Of a stretch of 64,000 nucleotides of DNA, positions 41,362-50,655 are shown piece by piece. The notes below the pieces were generated by a model. It had not been told where the DNA came from and searched no databases. It saw only the letters and a program-made list of their open reading frames with translations. This DNA is from Demequina sediminis (GTDB taxonomy: Bacteria; Actinomycetota; Actinomycetes; Actinomycetales; Demequinaceae): contig NZ_AP027736.1 of the NCBI RefSeq assembly GCF_030296675.1, positions 1,116,001-1,180,000 on the forward strand. The letters run 5' to 3'. How positions within the stretch are numbered: the first letter of the stretch is position 1; each line of letters begins with the position of its first letter. A program made the translations under genes and the position numbers.

Positions 41362-42291
41362 TTACTTCTCGTCGGTGGCGGCCTCGGGCGCCTCGGCGAC
41401 CTCGGCGGCGGGGGTGGTCTCGGCAGCCTCGACCTCGGCGGCCGGGGCCTCCTCGGCGGGTGCCTCAACCGCGGCGGGCGCCTCGGTGGCGGCCTCGGCG
41501 GCGGGTGCCTCGTCGGCCTTGGCGCCGTCGAGCAGCTCCTGCTCCCACTCGGCGAGGGGCTCCTCGCCCGCGGGGGCCTCGGCGCCGGCGGAGGCGCCGG
41601 CGTGGCGCAGGCGGATGCCCTCGGCCACGGCGTCGGCGATCACGCGGGTGAGCAGGCCCACCGAGCGGATCGCGTCGTCGTTGCCCGGGATGCCGTACGA
41701 GACGGAGTCGGGGTCGCAGTTCGAGTCGAGGATGCCGACGACGGGGATGCCGAGCTTGCGCGCCTCATCGACCGCGAGGTGCTCCTTGTTGGTGTCGACG
41801 ATCCACACGACGGAGGGAACCTTCGCCATGTCGCGGATGCCGCCCAGCGTCTTGTCGAGCTTCTCCTTCTCGCGGCGCATGCCGAGGAGCTCCTTCTTGG
41901 TGCGTCCCGAACCGGCGACGTCGTCGAAGTCGATGAGCTCGAGCTCCTTGAGGCGCGAGACGCGCTTGCTCACGGTCTGGAAGTTGGTGAGCATGCCGCC
42001 CAGCCAACGCTCGTTGACGTAGGGCATGCCCACGCGCTTGGCCTGCTCGGCGACCTGCTCCTGCGCCTGGCGCTTGGTGCCCACGAAGAGCACGGTGCCG
42101 CCGTGCGCGACGGTGTCGCGGACGAACTCGTACGCGGCGTCGATCTTCGACAGCGACTGCTGGAGATCGATGATGTAGATGCCGTTGCGCTCGGTGAAGA
42201 TAAAGCGCTTCATCTTGGGGTTCCAGCGGCTGGTCTGGTGTCCAAAGTGGACACCCGAGTCGAGCAGCTGGCGCATGGTCACGACGGCCAT
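41362..42291 (-). CDS. rpsB: 30S ribosomal protein S2 with long Ala/Glu tail
   Basis: 309 residues. The S2 fold is intact: [72 protein letters not shown]. After about residue 235 comes an acidic, Ala/Pro/Glu-rich tail ([20 protein letters not shown]...) of about 70 residues, absent from E. coli S2. The ATG at 42291 has an AGGA site; an in-frame upstream leader is not conserved. Confidence 0.95.
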   Translation of the reverse strand: MAVVTMRQLLDSGVHFGHQTSRWNPKMKRFIFTERNGIYIIDLQQSLSKIDAAYEFVRDTVAHGGTVLFVGTKRQAQEQVAEQAKRVGMPYVNERWLGGMLTNFQTVSKRVSRLKELELIDFDDVAGSGRTKKELLGMRREKEKLDKTLGGIRDMAKVPSVVWIVDTNKEHLAVDEARKLGIPVVGILDSNCDPDSVSYGIPGNDDAIRSVGLLTRVIADAVAEGIRLRHAGASAGAEAPAGEEPLAEWEQELLDGAKADEAPAAEAATEAPAAVEAPAEEAPAAEVEAAETTPAAEVAEAPEAATDEK

Positions 42292-42626
42292 GGCTGGTCC
42301 TGTTCCGGACGCGCGCACGCGCGGTCCTTGAGTTGTCGGGCGCACGCGCCCGTGTTCGGTTGACGATGCGTGCCAGGCGGCTCACATCCCTGGCGCCATC
42401 GCGGTCGGGCACCGATTGCTCGGACCTCGCCCTCCCGGCGCTTCCCCCATGGGAAGCGAATGACGCGCGACGTCATCCGGGCATGCCGGATGCGGGACTT
42501 AGCGTACCCGAGCGGGGGCCGCGGAGCGAATCGGCCGATGTCCCCGGCCCCGACGCCCGGAGTGGCTCTCCACGAGGCGCGGCGGCGTGCTGGCCCGATT
42601 GGCCCGGCGACGCGCACGCTCGAGCC
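42292..42626. other. Divergent promoter region between rpsB and the M23 gene
   Basis: 335 bases without a gene. Seen here: a CATCCGG/CCGGATG inverted repeat (42474-42492), a possible rpsB -10 box (TACGCT, minus strand, next to it), and TGACGATGC near 42361, an 8/9 match to the dispersed motif. An rpsB leader for S2 autoregulation is plausible but not resolvable. Confidence 0.45.
42474..42492 (-). promoter_or_regulatory. Inverted repeat in the rpsB upstream region
   Basis: CATCCGG and CCGGATG flank a 5-base loop just upstream of a TACGCT box on the minus strand. It could be an operator or a leader hairpin. Confidence 0.35.
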
Positions 42627-43207
42627 ATGACACCGCTCTCCCGCCGCGCGGCTCTTGCCCTGGCCCTCGCGGGGACGATGCTCGCGTGGGCGGTCGCGTC
42701 GCCTCACCCGAGCGCGGCATCGGCCCCTCCCTCACCGGGCCTCCTCGCCCCGCCCGTCAGCCCCGTCCATGCGCTCGCGCTGTTCGATCCTCCCCCGGCG
42801 CCGTGGGCGGCGGGCCATCGCGGGATCGACCTCGCCGCGGCGCCCGGAGGGAGGTGCGCGCGCCTGCCGACGGCGTGGTCGCCTTCGCCGGTCGCGTGGT
42901 GGACAGGGGCGTGCTCACGATCGACCACGGTGCGGGGGTCGTGACGTCGTTCGAGCCCGTGATGGCGGCGGTCACGGTGGGCACTCGCGTGGCGCGCGGA
43001 GACGTGGTCGCGACGCTCGGTCCGGAGCAGGGACATTGCGCACCCACGCCGTGCCTGCACTGGGGCGTGCGGGTCGACGGCGAATACGCGGACCCGCTCG
43101 ACCTGCTCGCGGGGTTCGGGCCGGTGGCCCTGCTCCCGCTGGCGGATCAGACGAAGGCGCCCGTGCGCACGAGCGACTCCCTCAGCTTCTTCACTGCCCC
43201 GGAGTGA
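42627..43207 (+). CDS. M23/LytM-like secreted peptidase-fold protein, incomplete metal site (one frame break at 42849-42851)
   Basis: With one G restored at 42849-42851 it is 193 residues. The N-terminus LSRRAALALALAGTMLAWAV is a signal peptide; the LytM fold follows with GHRGIDLAA (HxxxD metal motif) and ends CLHWGVRVDG. The usual HxH of M23 endopeptidases reads CLH, so one metal ligand is replaced by Cys; I recall the same form in other actinobacteria at this place. It may bind peptidoglycan rather than cut it, or act as an activator. Its last 61 bases overlap the sigma-factor gene on the other strand. Confidence 0.82.
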
Positions 43208-43965
43208 ATCTGTGACACGCGCGACTCGGTCACCCCCAGGATCTCGCCGATCTGCGCGAGGGTCAGGCTCTCGTAGTAGTAGAGGCGCAGCACCTCCTGC
43301 TCGCGGTCCCGCACACCCTGGACGGCGGCGGCCAGCAGGGCCGAGGCCTCGCGCGCCTCGAGCCTGGCCGAGGCGAGGGCAAACGCGGGTGAGCCGAGCG
43401 TAGGGATGGGCTGCGTGTCGGGCTCGCTCGGCATGCCGTCGAGCGCGGCGACGTGGGACAACGCGACCTGCGCGCGCACCGTGCGGACCTCGGCGGTCGC
43501 CCATCCGATATGCGCGGCGACGTCCTCGTCCGACACCGGACGCATGAGCTGCTGCTCGAGCTCGCGGGTCGCCTGCTCGAGGGCGCGTGCCTTGGACCGC
43601 ACCGACCTCGGCACCCAGTCCGCCGCGCGCAGCTCGTCGATGATCGCACCACGGATGCGGGTTCCCGCATAGGTCTCGAACTTGTAGCCGCGGCTCGGCT
43701 CGAACTTCTCGACCGCGTCGATGAGGCCGAACATGCCGTACGACACGAGGTCCGCGAGCTCAACCGTGTCCGGCAGCTTCGCGATCACCCGCGTCGCGAC
43801 CTGGGACACCAGCGGCGCGTAATGCGTGATGAGCGCGTCGCGCGCCGCGGCCCTCGCCGCGCCGCCCGCCGCGAGATCTGACCACCAGGCGGAGGTGTCG
43901 ACACCACGGACGCCGACGGCGCCCTCGGGTTCGACTTCGGACAACATCGCGTTGAGCTCGGACAT
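43147..43965 (-). CDS. Sigma factor of the FliA/WhiG family
   Basis: A 272-residue alternative sigma factor. Region 2 has DLVSYGMFGLIDAVEKFEPS and YKFETYAGTRIRGAIIDELR; region 3 has SDEDVAAHIGW; region 4 has EVLRLYYYESLTLAQIGEIL, VTESRVSQIHSGAVKKLRE. FliA controls flagellar genes and WhiG sporulation in Streptomyces; which applies here is unknown, as no flagellar gene is in the window. GGGAGA is six bases before the ATG; it follows xerC by 12 bases and is probably co-transcribed. Confidence 0.92.
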   Translation of the reverse strand: MSELNAMLSEVEPEGAVGVRGVDTSAWWSDLAAGGAARAAARDALITHYAPLVSQVATRVIAKLPDTVELADLVSYGMFGLIDAVEKFEPSRGYKFETYAGTRIRGAIIDELRAADWVPRSVRSKARALEQATRELEQQLMRPVSDEDVAAHIGWATAEVRTVRAQVALSHVAALDGMPSEPDTQPIPTLGSPAFALASARLEAREASALLAAAVQGVRDREQEVLRLYYYESLTLAQIGEILGVTESRVSQIHSGAVKKLRESLVRTGAFV

Positions 43966-43977
43966 GGGCGTCTCCCT

Positions 43978-44946
43978 CTAGGCGCGCGGGTGGGCGAGGT
44001 GGTAGGCGGCGCGAAGCCGCTCGGCGGACACGTGGGTATAGCGCTGGGTAGTGGCGAGGCTCGCGTGACCCAGCACCTCTTGGACGCTGCGCAGGTCCGA
44101 TCCGCCGGTGAGCAGGTGCGTGGCCGCGGTGTGGCGCAGAGCGTGCGGTGCGACCTCGTCGACCCCTGCGAGACCGCACAACTCGTGGACGGCGGCGCGC
44201 ACCTGGCGCTGGTCCGCCCGCTGGCCGCGCCGGCCGAGGAACAGGGCCCCGTCCGTCGCCGGACCGAGCAGCTGAGGCCTGCCCCTGTCGATCCACGCCG
44301 ACAGCGCGTGGGCCGCCGGGATGCCGAACGGCACCACGCGCTCCTTGTCGCCCTTGCCGGTGACGCGAACCAGGCGGCCATCGAGGTCGAGGTCGCGCAG
44401 GTCGACTCCGGCGAGCTCGCCCACCCGCATCCCCGTGGCGTACAGCATCTCCACCGCGGCCCAGTCGCGCAGGTGCAGCGGGTCGCCATCGTCAGCGCGG
44501 GTCCGCGCCACGTCGAGCAGCGTCACGACATCCGCGTGGGACAGCACCGTTGGCAACACCGAGGCGGGCCGGGCGGACGCGAGCCGGAGCGCGGGGTTGG
44601 GCAAGATGCGCTCGGTGTCGGCCGCCCACGCGTAGAAGGCACGGGCGGCGGCTCCGCGCCGCGCGAGCGTCGTGCGGCTGAGGCCGTCGCCGTCCATGGC
44701 CGCGAGCCAATTACGCAGCGCTCCCAGGGTGCACGTGCGCAGGCTCGCGTCGGTGTCGATGGCGGCGTCGATGGGTGCATCAACGGCGGCGTCGGCGCCA
44801 CCCCGGTGAGTGGCGAGGTGAGCCACGAGGTGAGTCAGGTCTCCCCGGTACGCGCGCACTGTATTGCCCGAGAGCCCGCGCTCGTGGCGCAGGAACCTCT
44901 CGAAGGCGCCGAGCAGTTCGCTCGCGGCGGCGTCCGTGGTGGCCAT
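43978..44946 (-). CDS. xerC: Tyrosine recombinase XerC
   Basis: 322 residues. SAM-like N-terminal domain (FERFLRHERGLSGNTVRAYRG), then the catalytic domain with Arg in GMRVGELAG, Lys in GKGDKERVVPFG, HALRHTAATHLL, and the Tyr nucleophile in TTQRYTHVS. In the dprA-xerC-sigma order of actinobacteria this is the dif-site recombinase. There is an Ala/Asp-rich insertion at about residues 50-70. Upstream lie TGTGAC repeats. Confidence 0.93.
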   Translation of the reverse strand: MATTDAAASELLGAFERFLRHERGLSGNTVRAYRGDLTHLVAHLATHRGGADAAVDAPIDAAIDTDASLRTCTLGALRNWLAAMDGDGLSRTTLARRGAAARAFYAWAADTERILPNPALRLASARPASVLPTVLSHADVVTLLDVARTRADDGDPLHLRDWAAVEMLYATGMRVGELAGVDLRDLDLDGRLVRVTGKGDKERVVPFGIPAAHALSAWIDRGRPQLLGPATDGALFLGRRGQRADQRQVRAAVHELCGLAGVDEVAPHALRHTAATHLLTGGSDLRSVQEVLGHASLATTQRYTHVSAERLRAAYHLAHPRA

Positions 44947-44963
44947 GGCGAAACCATGGCACC

Positions 44964-45003
44964 GTCACACTTGTCAAATCAATACCTTCAGTCACATTTG
45001 TCA
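44964..45003 (-). repeat. Direct repeats TGACAARTGTGAC upstream of xerC
   Basis: Two copies of TGACAA(A/G)TGTGAC on the minus strand (44991-45003 and 44964-44976), 27 bases apart, 12 of 13 bases identical, in a conspicuously AT-rich gap. The downstream copy starts with TTGACA, a good -35 box. Likely the xerC promoter and a regulator site. Confidence 0.5.
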
Positions 45004-45014
45004 CATCACCCCCA

Positions 45015-46232
45015 TCAATCACCCATAGTTTGTGGGGTAATGTCCGCTTTATCAGGCTCCTTCCTGGGCTTGGGTGGGCGGCGCCAGCGGCCATCGACCC
45101 TTTCGACGAGCCCCCTCGCATGCAGCCCGCCGAGCGCTCCCATGGCCTCCCGCGCCGTCAGCCCCGCAGCCACCGCAACCCGGTCCGTGGTCGAGCCGCG
45201 CGAGCTCAGCGCGCCGTACGCCTGGCGTTCCGCCTGCGTCGCGAACTCCTCGCCTCCTTGGTCGGCGCCGGGATCGTCGTCGGTCACGACGTCGCCCGCG
45301 GGCAGCGCCAGTTCCAAGGCCTCGTCGCCCGTGGTCACGAGCACGGCCTCGCCCTCCCTCACGAGGACGTGGCAGCCTCGCGACGCCGCGGAGGTCACCG
45401 GCCCCGGCACGGCGCCCACCGGCCGCGCGAGCCGCACCGCGTGGCGCGCCGTGCTCAGCGCACCCGACCGGGCCGCCGCCTCGACCACCACCGTGGCGCA
45501 GGCCGTCGCGATGAGTCGGTTTCGGCTGAGGAAGCGGGCCCGGTGGGGCGCGAAGCCCGGCGGCTGCTCGCTCACGATCGCGCCGTCCTCGAGGATGCGC
45601 TCGAGCAACTCCGTGTTGCCACGCGGGTAGAGCTGGTCCACGCCGCCGGCGAGCACGCCGACGGTGCCCCCTCCCGCCGCGAGCGCGCCCCGGTGCGCCG
45701 CCGCGTCGATCCCGTACGCGCCCCCGCTCACGACCCACACGCCGCGATCCGCCGCCGCGGAGGCCATCTCCGACGCCACGTGGTCGCCATACGTGGTCGA
45801 GGCGCGCGAGCCCACGATCGCGATCGAGCGACCGAAGGCCTCGTCGACACTCGCGGGACCACGCACCCACAGCACCAGGGGCTCGTCCGGCCCGAGTCGC
45901 GCGAATGCGCGCGGCCACTCGGAGTCGGCGGATGTGAGAATGCGGGCGCCGACCCGGCCGGCACGCTCACGCAACGCGTCGGGCTCGGCGGCTCCGAGGC
46001 GCGGAGCCCAGCGCTCGACGAACCCCATGACCTTAGCGGCGGTCGCGGGGTCGAGCGCGAGGTCCCACGTGGCGCCGTGGGGATCCCGCGCGGCGCGACG
46101 CACCCATGCGAGCGCCTCGACCGAGCCGAGCGCCTCCCTCAGACCCGCCGCGACGCGGTCTCCCGGCTCGGCGATCGCGCTCCAGACGATCTTCGCGTCC
46201 ACGACGTCGAGGGCCTCTCCCGCGCCGGTCAC
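45015..46232 (-). CDS. dprA: DNA-processing protein DprA
   Basis: 405 residues. Rossmann-like core IAIVGSRASTTYGDHVAS, VVSGGAYGIDAAAHRGAL, GGVDQLYPRGN, SEQPPGFAPHRARFLSRNRLI, plus a C-terminal winged-helix part. DprA loads RecA on incoming single-stranded DNA during transformation. GTG start overlaps the comM stop (GTGA). The tail after RRPPKPRKEP is short and AT-rich. Confidence 0.94.
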   Translation of the reverse strand: MTGAGEALDVVDAKIVWSAIAEPGDRVAAGLREALGSVEALAWVRRAARDPHGATWDLALDPATAAKVMGFVERWAPRLGAAEPDALRERAGRVGARILTSADSEWPRAFARLGPDEPLVLWVRGPASVDEAFGRSIAIVGSRASTTYGDHVASEMASAAADRGVWVVSGGAYGIDAAAHRGALAAGGGTVGVLAGGVDQLYPRGNTELLERILEDGAIVSEQPPGFAPHRARFLSRNRLIATACATVVVEAAARSGALSTARHAVRLARPVGAVPGPVTSAASRGCHVLVREGEAVLVTTGDEALELALPAGDVVTDDDPGADQGGEEFATQAERQAYGALSSRGSTTDRVAVAAGLTAREAMGALGGLHARGLVERVDGRWRRPPKPRKEPDKADITPQTMGD

Positions 46233-47737
46233 GAGCGCACCCCCTGACGCAGCACGAGCGCCTGGCCCACGTGCGTCGCGTCGGGAGAGCTCGCTCCCTC
46301 GAGATCCGCGAGCGTCCACGCGACGCGCAAGGCGCGGTCGAAACCGCGCGCGGTCAGCGTGCCGCGGTCGACCGCATGCCACAGGCCCGCACACGCCGAC
46401 CTCGAGGTCGCCTTGCGCAGCCACGGCCCCGTCGCCTCGACCGAGAGGCGCCAGCCGTGTGGCCCAAGCCTCTCCGCGGCGGCGTCCCGCGCACGCGCGA
46501 CCCGCGCCGCGACCGCGCCCGAGCTCTCGCCGGGGACGTCGGCGCGCGCGGCCGGCCCCACCGTCACCTGGATGTCGATGCGATCCAGGAGCGGGCCCGA
46601 GAGTCGGTCGAGGTAGCGGCGCCGTGCATCGGGCTTGCAGCGACAGAACTCGCCCGTGCCGACGAACCGCCCGCACGGGCACGGGTTCGCGGCGAGCACG
46701 AGTTGGAAGCGTGCCGGATAGCGAGTGACGCCGTACGCGCGGTGCAACACGATCTCGCCGCGCTCGAGCGGCTGGCGCAGCGTTTCGAGGACGCGCGTGG
46801 GGAACTCGGGAGCCTCGTCGAGGAACAGCACCCCGGCGTGCGCGAGCGAGACCGCGCCCGGGCGCGCCAGGCCCGACCCTCCCCCGACGATCGACGCGGC
46901 GGACGCCGTGTGATGCGGCGCCTCGAAAGGGGGCCGCCGTACCAGGCCCTCCGCGGGATCGAACACACCCGCCAGGGAGTGCACGCTCGTCACCGCGATG
47001 GCCTCCTCCTCGCCGAGGTCCGGCAAGACGCCCGGAAGCCGCTCCGCGAGCATCGTCTTGCCCGCGCCGGGAGGACCCACCATCAGCAGGTGATGGCCGC
47101 CCGCTGCGGCCACCTCGAGCGCGACCCTGGCCTCGGCCTGCCCCCTCACGTCGGCAAGGTCGGGGACGGCCCGCCGCGGCCCGGTGAGGGCGGGAGGCCG
47201 GACCGTCTCGAGGGACTCGGCGTGGGCATCGGCGCCCAGGTCGCTGAGCACCGTCGCCAGCGCGGGCGCCGCGCTGACCCTGGCAGCGGCCACCAATCCC
47301 GCCTCGCCGGCATTGCCGGCTGGCACCACGACGCGGGTCCACCCCGCGGCGCACGCCGCCGCCACCGCCGGCAAGACTCCCCTCACCGGCCGCACACGTC
47401 CGTCCAGCCCGAGCTCACCCAGGAGCACCATGTCCCTCGCGCGCGCCGCGTCGATGGCGCGGGCCGCCGCGAGGACGGCGACCGCGATCGCGAGATCGGT
47501 CGCGGGCCCCGACTTCGGCAGCGACGCGGGCGACAGGTTGACCGTGATGCGATGCCGGGGCCACTCAACGCCGGAGGACGCGACCGCCGCCCGCACCCGC
47601 TCCTTGGCCTCGGCGAGCGACGCGTCGGGCAAGCCGACGATCGTGAACGCGGGCAGCCCGTGTGCGACGTGAGCCTCGACCTCGATGACGTGGCCGACCA
47701 GACCCGTGAGCACCACGGAGCGGCACCGGCCGATCAT
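46229..47737 (-). CDS. comM: Competence-associated AAA+ helicase ComM (Mg chelatase-like)
   Basis: 502-residue hexameric helicase that drives branch migration during integration of transforming DNA. N-terminal Lon-protease-like domain (FTIVGLPDASLAEAKERVRAA), Walker A MVGPPGAGKTML, Walker B LFLDEAPEF, and a C-terminal Mg-chelatase segment with FVGTGEFCRCKPDARRRYL. With dprA and yraN it is the standard actinobacterial set. ATG overlaps the yraN stop. Confidence 0.95.
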   Translation of the reverse strand: MIGRCRSVVLTGLVGHVIEVEAHVAHGLPAFTIVGLPDASLAEAKERVRAAVASSGVEWPRHRITVNLSPASLPKSGPATDLAIAVAVLAAARAIDAARARDMVLLGELGLDGRVRPVRGVLPAVAAACAAGWTRVVVPAGNAGEAGLVAAARVSAAPALATVLSDLGADAHAESLETVRPPALTGPRRAVPDLADVRGQAEARVALEVAAAGGHHLLMVGPPGAGKTMLAERLPGVLPDLGEEEAIAVTSVHSLAGVFDPAEGLVRRPPFEAPHHTASAASIVGGGSGLARPGAVSLAHAGVLFLDEAPEFPTRVLETLRQPLERGEIVLHRAYGVTRYPARFQLVLAANPCPCGRFVGTGEFCRCKPDARRRYLDRLSGPLLDRIDIQVTVGPAARADVPGESSGAVAARVARARDAAAERLGPHGWRLSVEATGPWLRKATSRSACAGLWHAVDRGTLTARGFDRALRVAWTLADLEGASSPDATHVGQALVLRQGVRS

Positions 47738-48089
47738 CCGACGCCACGCACGTGCTCGAGGATGGGCGCTCCCGACCTTGGCAGCGTCACCGCGACCACG
47801 TCGATCCGGATCGACCCGAAGCTCTCCCCTGCGCCGCGAGCCACTGACCCGCGAGCACGCGCAGGCGCCTCATCTTGTGCGGCGTCACCGCCGCGAGCGC
47901 CCCGCCGAAGGCGTCCGAGCGACGCGTCTTCACCTCGACGAAGACCACCTCGCCGCCCTCGCGCGCCACGATGTCCAGTTCACCGACCGGGCACCGCCAG
48001 TTGCGATCGAGCACCTCCCAGCCCGCGGCGGACAGCGACCGCGCCGCGAGGTCCTCCCCGTACCTGCCCACCACGTCCTTGACCGCCAT
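47734..48089 (-). CDS. yraN: YraN family (UPF0102) endonuclease-like protein (one frame break at 47826-47829)
   Basis: 118 residues after one base is restored in the C-run at 47826-47829. It contains GRYGEDLAARSLSAAGWEVL, CPVGELDIVAREGGEVVFVE and VKTRRSDAFGGA, the restriction-endonuclease-like core (ELDIV..VFVEVK). The corrected C-terminus reads SFGSIRIDVVAVTLPRSG and ends at a stop that overlaps comM, supporting the correction. Confidence 0.88.
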
Positions 48090-48111
48090 GCGCCACCTCC
48101 CCCTTCACGGT

Positions 48112-48120
48112 GGACGATGC
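48112..48120 (+). repeat. Copy of dispersed GGACGATGC motif
   Basis: Exact copy about 22 bases upstream of the yraN start, followed by GCGAG. Confidence 0.55.
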
Positions 48121-48236
48121 GCGAGCACGACGGGAGGGAGGCGTCACGGCGGGGGATGGTCCGCGCGGCGGCCGGGGCTGGGGGCATCGGCGCGACCACC
48201 CCGGCGGCCCGGTCGCCACCACCTCGGGACATGCCG

Positions 48237-48268
48237 AGGGGCGCGGAGGGTGACCCCTCCGCGCCCCT
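48237..48268 (-). terminator. Terminator after the MFS exporter
   Basis: Perfect 14-base inverted repeat (48237-48250, 48255-48268) with a 4-base loop, about 15 bases past the MFS stop codon. No T-run. Confidence 0.8.
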
Positions 48269-48283
48269 TGCCACGCGGTTGTC

Positions 48284-49920
48284 CTACACGCGCGCGGGCA
48301 CCACCTGGTCGTCGTCGGCGCGACCGGTATCCCCCGCATCGTCCCCGCTCACGGATGCCGGACCGCCCGCCCCGACCTCCGCGGCCTCGGGGGCCACGTC
48401 GAGCGTGGTGCGCAGCGGCTCCTCCTTGACGAACAGGAGCAGAACCAGCGACAGCAGCGCAAGAGGAACGATGAGCAGGAAGACGGGAGCGAGCGCGTCG
48501 TTGTACGAGCCCACGATCACGTCCTGGATCTCTTGCGGGAGGTCGCGCACCGCGGCCGGCGTGAGCGAGTTCGCGTCGCTCAGGCTGGCGCCGCCACCCG
48601 GCGCGCGCTCCGCGAGCAGGGCGATGAGCCGATTCGTGAAGATCGACCCGACCACCGCGGCGCCCAGCGAGGCGCCGATCTGCCGGAAGTAGTTGTTGGC
48701 GGCCGTCGCCGTGCCCACCATGCGCAGCGGGAAGGTGTTCTGCACGATCAGCACGAGCACCTGCATCTGCAGGCCCAGTCCCAAGCCGAAGACCGCGAGG
48801 TACGCGCACGTCACCCACACGGGCTGCGTCGCGGACATCGTCGACAGCAGGAACATCGCGGCGGCGATCACCACGGAGCCCGCGATCGGATACCAGCGGT
48901 AGCGGCCGGTGCGGCTCACCGCGCGGCCGACGACGATCGACGTGGGCAGCATCGCGCCCATCATCGGGATCATCAGCAGACCGGCCGAGGTGGCATCGAC
49001 CTGCGCGACCATCTGGAGGTAGGTGGGCATGTACGCGAGCGTGCCGAACATCGCGATGCCCATGAGCAGGCCCGCGGCGGTGGTGAGAGTGAAGTTGCGC
49101 TCGGCGAAGAGGTGCAGCGGCATGATCGGCTCGGCGGCGCGACGCTCGACGGCGACGAAGGCCACGGCCGCGATCACGGTCAACACGATCAGGCCGATGA
49201 TGACGGGCGAGTCCCACGCGTACTGCCCTCCGCCCCACGACGTGAACAGCACGAGCGCGGCCGAGGCGATCGCGATGAGCATCATGCCCGCGATGTCGAG
49301 GCGCGGCCGCTCGCGGCGCTCGGCGTTCGGGTGGAGGAACAGGATCGCGCTGAGGATCGCGACGGCGCCCAGCGGGATGTTGATCCACATGCACCAGCGC
49401 CAGCCGATCGACTCGGTGAACCAACCACCCAGCAGCGGGCCGATCACCGACGCGAGGGCGAACACGCCGCCCATGACGCCCATGTAGCGGCCGCGCTCCT
49501 CGCGGGCACGATGTCCGCGATGATCGCCTGCGACAGGATCATCAGTCCACCGCCGCCGAGGCCCTGGATGGCGCGGCCCACGATGAGCTCGGTCATGCCT
49601 TGAGCAAGACCGCCCACCACCGAGCCGGCCATGAACAACGCGATCGCGCCGATGAACAGCGACTTGCGGCCGATCAGGTCGCCCAGCTTGCCGTACACCG
49701 GCATCATGATGGTCGCCGCGAGGATGTACGCGGTGGTCACCCACAGCATGTGGTCGACCCCGTCGAGCTCGCCCACGATCGTGGGGAGCGCGGTCGAGAA
49801 GATGGTCTGGTCAAGGGCGGACAGCAGCATGGCCGTCATGAGCCCCACGAAGACCAGCAGGATCGACCTGCGGTCGGTGGCGGGCGCCTGGGCGGCGCCC
49901 GCGGTCGCGGTGGTGGGCAT
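48284..49920 (-). CDS. MFS drug exporter, DHA2 (14-helix) type (one frame break near 49504-49506)
   Basis: 545 residues after one base is restored near 49504-49506. It has the DHA2 motifs ALDQTIFSTALPTIVGEL (motif D1-like), WVTTAYILAATIMMPVYGKL, the motif A loop GKLGDLIGRKSLF, and IQGLGGGGLMILSQAIIADI (motif C region), with about 14 membrane segments and an acidic C-terminal tail. Proton-driven efflux of toxic compounds is likely; the substrate is unknown. Preceded by a tetR gene 32 bases upstream, in the same direction, with an operator before it. Confidence 0.92.
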
Positions 49921-49952
49921 GGTCTCTCTTTCGGGTGGGGACTCGGCGCGGA

Positions 49953-50612
49953 TCACGCGTCGGGGGTGACGATGCGTCGGATCTTGTCGATCGCGGCGCG
50001 GATGAGGGTCTCGGCGTGCGCCGCATCGCCGGGGTGGGCGAGCCACTGGCGGCTGATCACGGGAAAGGCACCCATGACGATGCTCACGACGAGGTGGGTC
50101 TGGTCGCTCGCCTCGTCCTCGGTGAGCTCGGGGTGCTGGACCGCGAGGCGCCGGCGCACGATCGCGGCGGTGGCCTGCCGTTTGTCCGCGAGGCGCATGA
50201 GGCGTAGCGACTGCAGGGCGGGCTCACGCTCGAAGAGCAGGCGGCGCATCGCGAAGACCTCGGGGTCGGACTCGGTCGCGAAGAAGGCGCGCGCCATGAT
50301 GATCATGAGGTCCTCGACGATCGGGCCGCGCGCGTGGACGAACTCGTCGACCGCCTCGCTCGACGGCGTCGAGGGCGCGGGGCCGAGCAGCGCGCCCTCC
50401 TTCGTGCCGAAGTAGTTGAAATAGGTCCGCGGCGAGACATCGCTCGCCTCGCAGATCATGTCGACCGTCACCACGTCGACGCCGTGCTCGAGAGCGAGCT
50501 CAAGCGCGGCGCGCTCGACGCGACGCGTCCTGCGGACGCGGTTGCGCTCCCTCAGTCCCGGGGCGGCCTCCCCGGTGGACGATGCTCGGGGCGCAGGCGA
50601 TGCGATGTGCAT
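49953..50612 (-). CDS. TetR family repressor
   Basis: 219 residues. The N-terminal helix-turn-helix is visible in RRVERAALELALEHGVDVVTVD and EASDVSPRTYFNYFGTKEGAL, the latter being the typical TetR recognition helix region. The C-terminal ligand domain is not assignable to a ligand. The first about 20 residues are non-conserved, so the true start may be a little later. Two overlapping palindromes lie just before the start and most likely are its own operator; the exporter gene downstream is the expected target. Confidence 0.88.
   Translation of the reverse strand: MHIASPAPRASSTGEAAPGLRERNRVRRTRRVERAALELALEHGVDVVTVDMICEASDVSPRTYFNYFGTKEGALLGPAPSTPSSEAVDEFVHARGPIVEDLMIIMARAFFATESDPEVFAMRRLLFEREPALQSLRLMRLADKRQATAAIVRRRLAVQHPELTEDEASDQTHLVVSIVMGAFPVISRQWLAHPGDAAHAETLIRAAIDKIRRIVTPDA
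50577..50585 (+). repeat. Copy of dispersed GGACGATGC motif
   Basis: Exact copy in the non-conserved first codons of tetR, followed by TCGGG. It may really be leader DNA if the start lies downstream. Confidence 0.5.
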
Positions 50613-50619
50613 GATCTGT

Positions 50620-50655
50620 ATTTTTGCAGTCTCTGCACTTTTGCGTCAAGTGCAG
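50620..50655 (-). promoter_or_regulatory. tetR promoter with overlapping palindromic operators
   Basis: Minus-strand TTGACG (plus 50644-50649) and AAAAAT (plus 50620-50625) with an 18-base spacer form a plausible promoter. Over it lie TGCAG-TCT-CTGCA (50625-50637) and CTGCACTT-7 bases-AAGTGCAG (50633-50655), both perfect palindromes, so a repressor bound here would block transcription. Confidence 0.65.

Noticed and set aside
43978..44946. xerC as an integron or phage integrase
   Set aside because: Fixed place between dprA and a sigma gene in actinobacteria, no att-like sites or cassettes.
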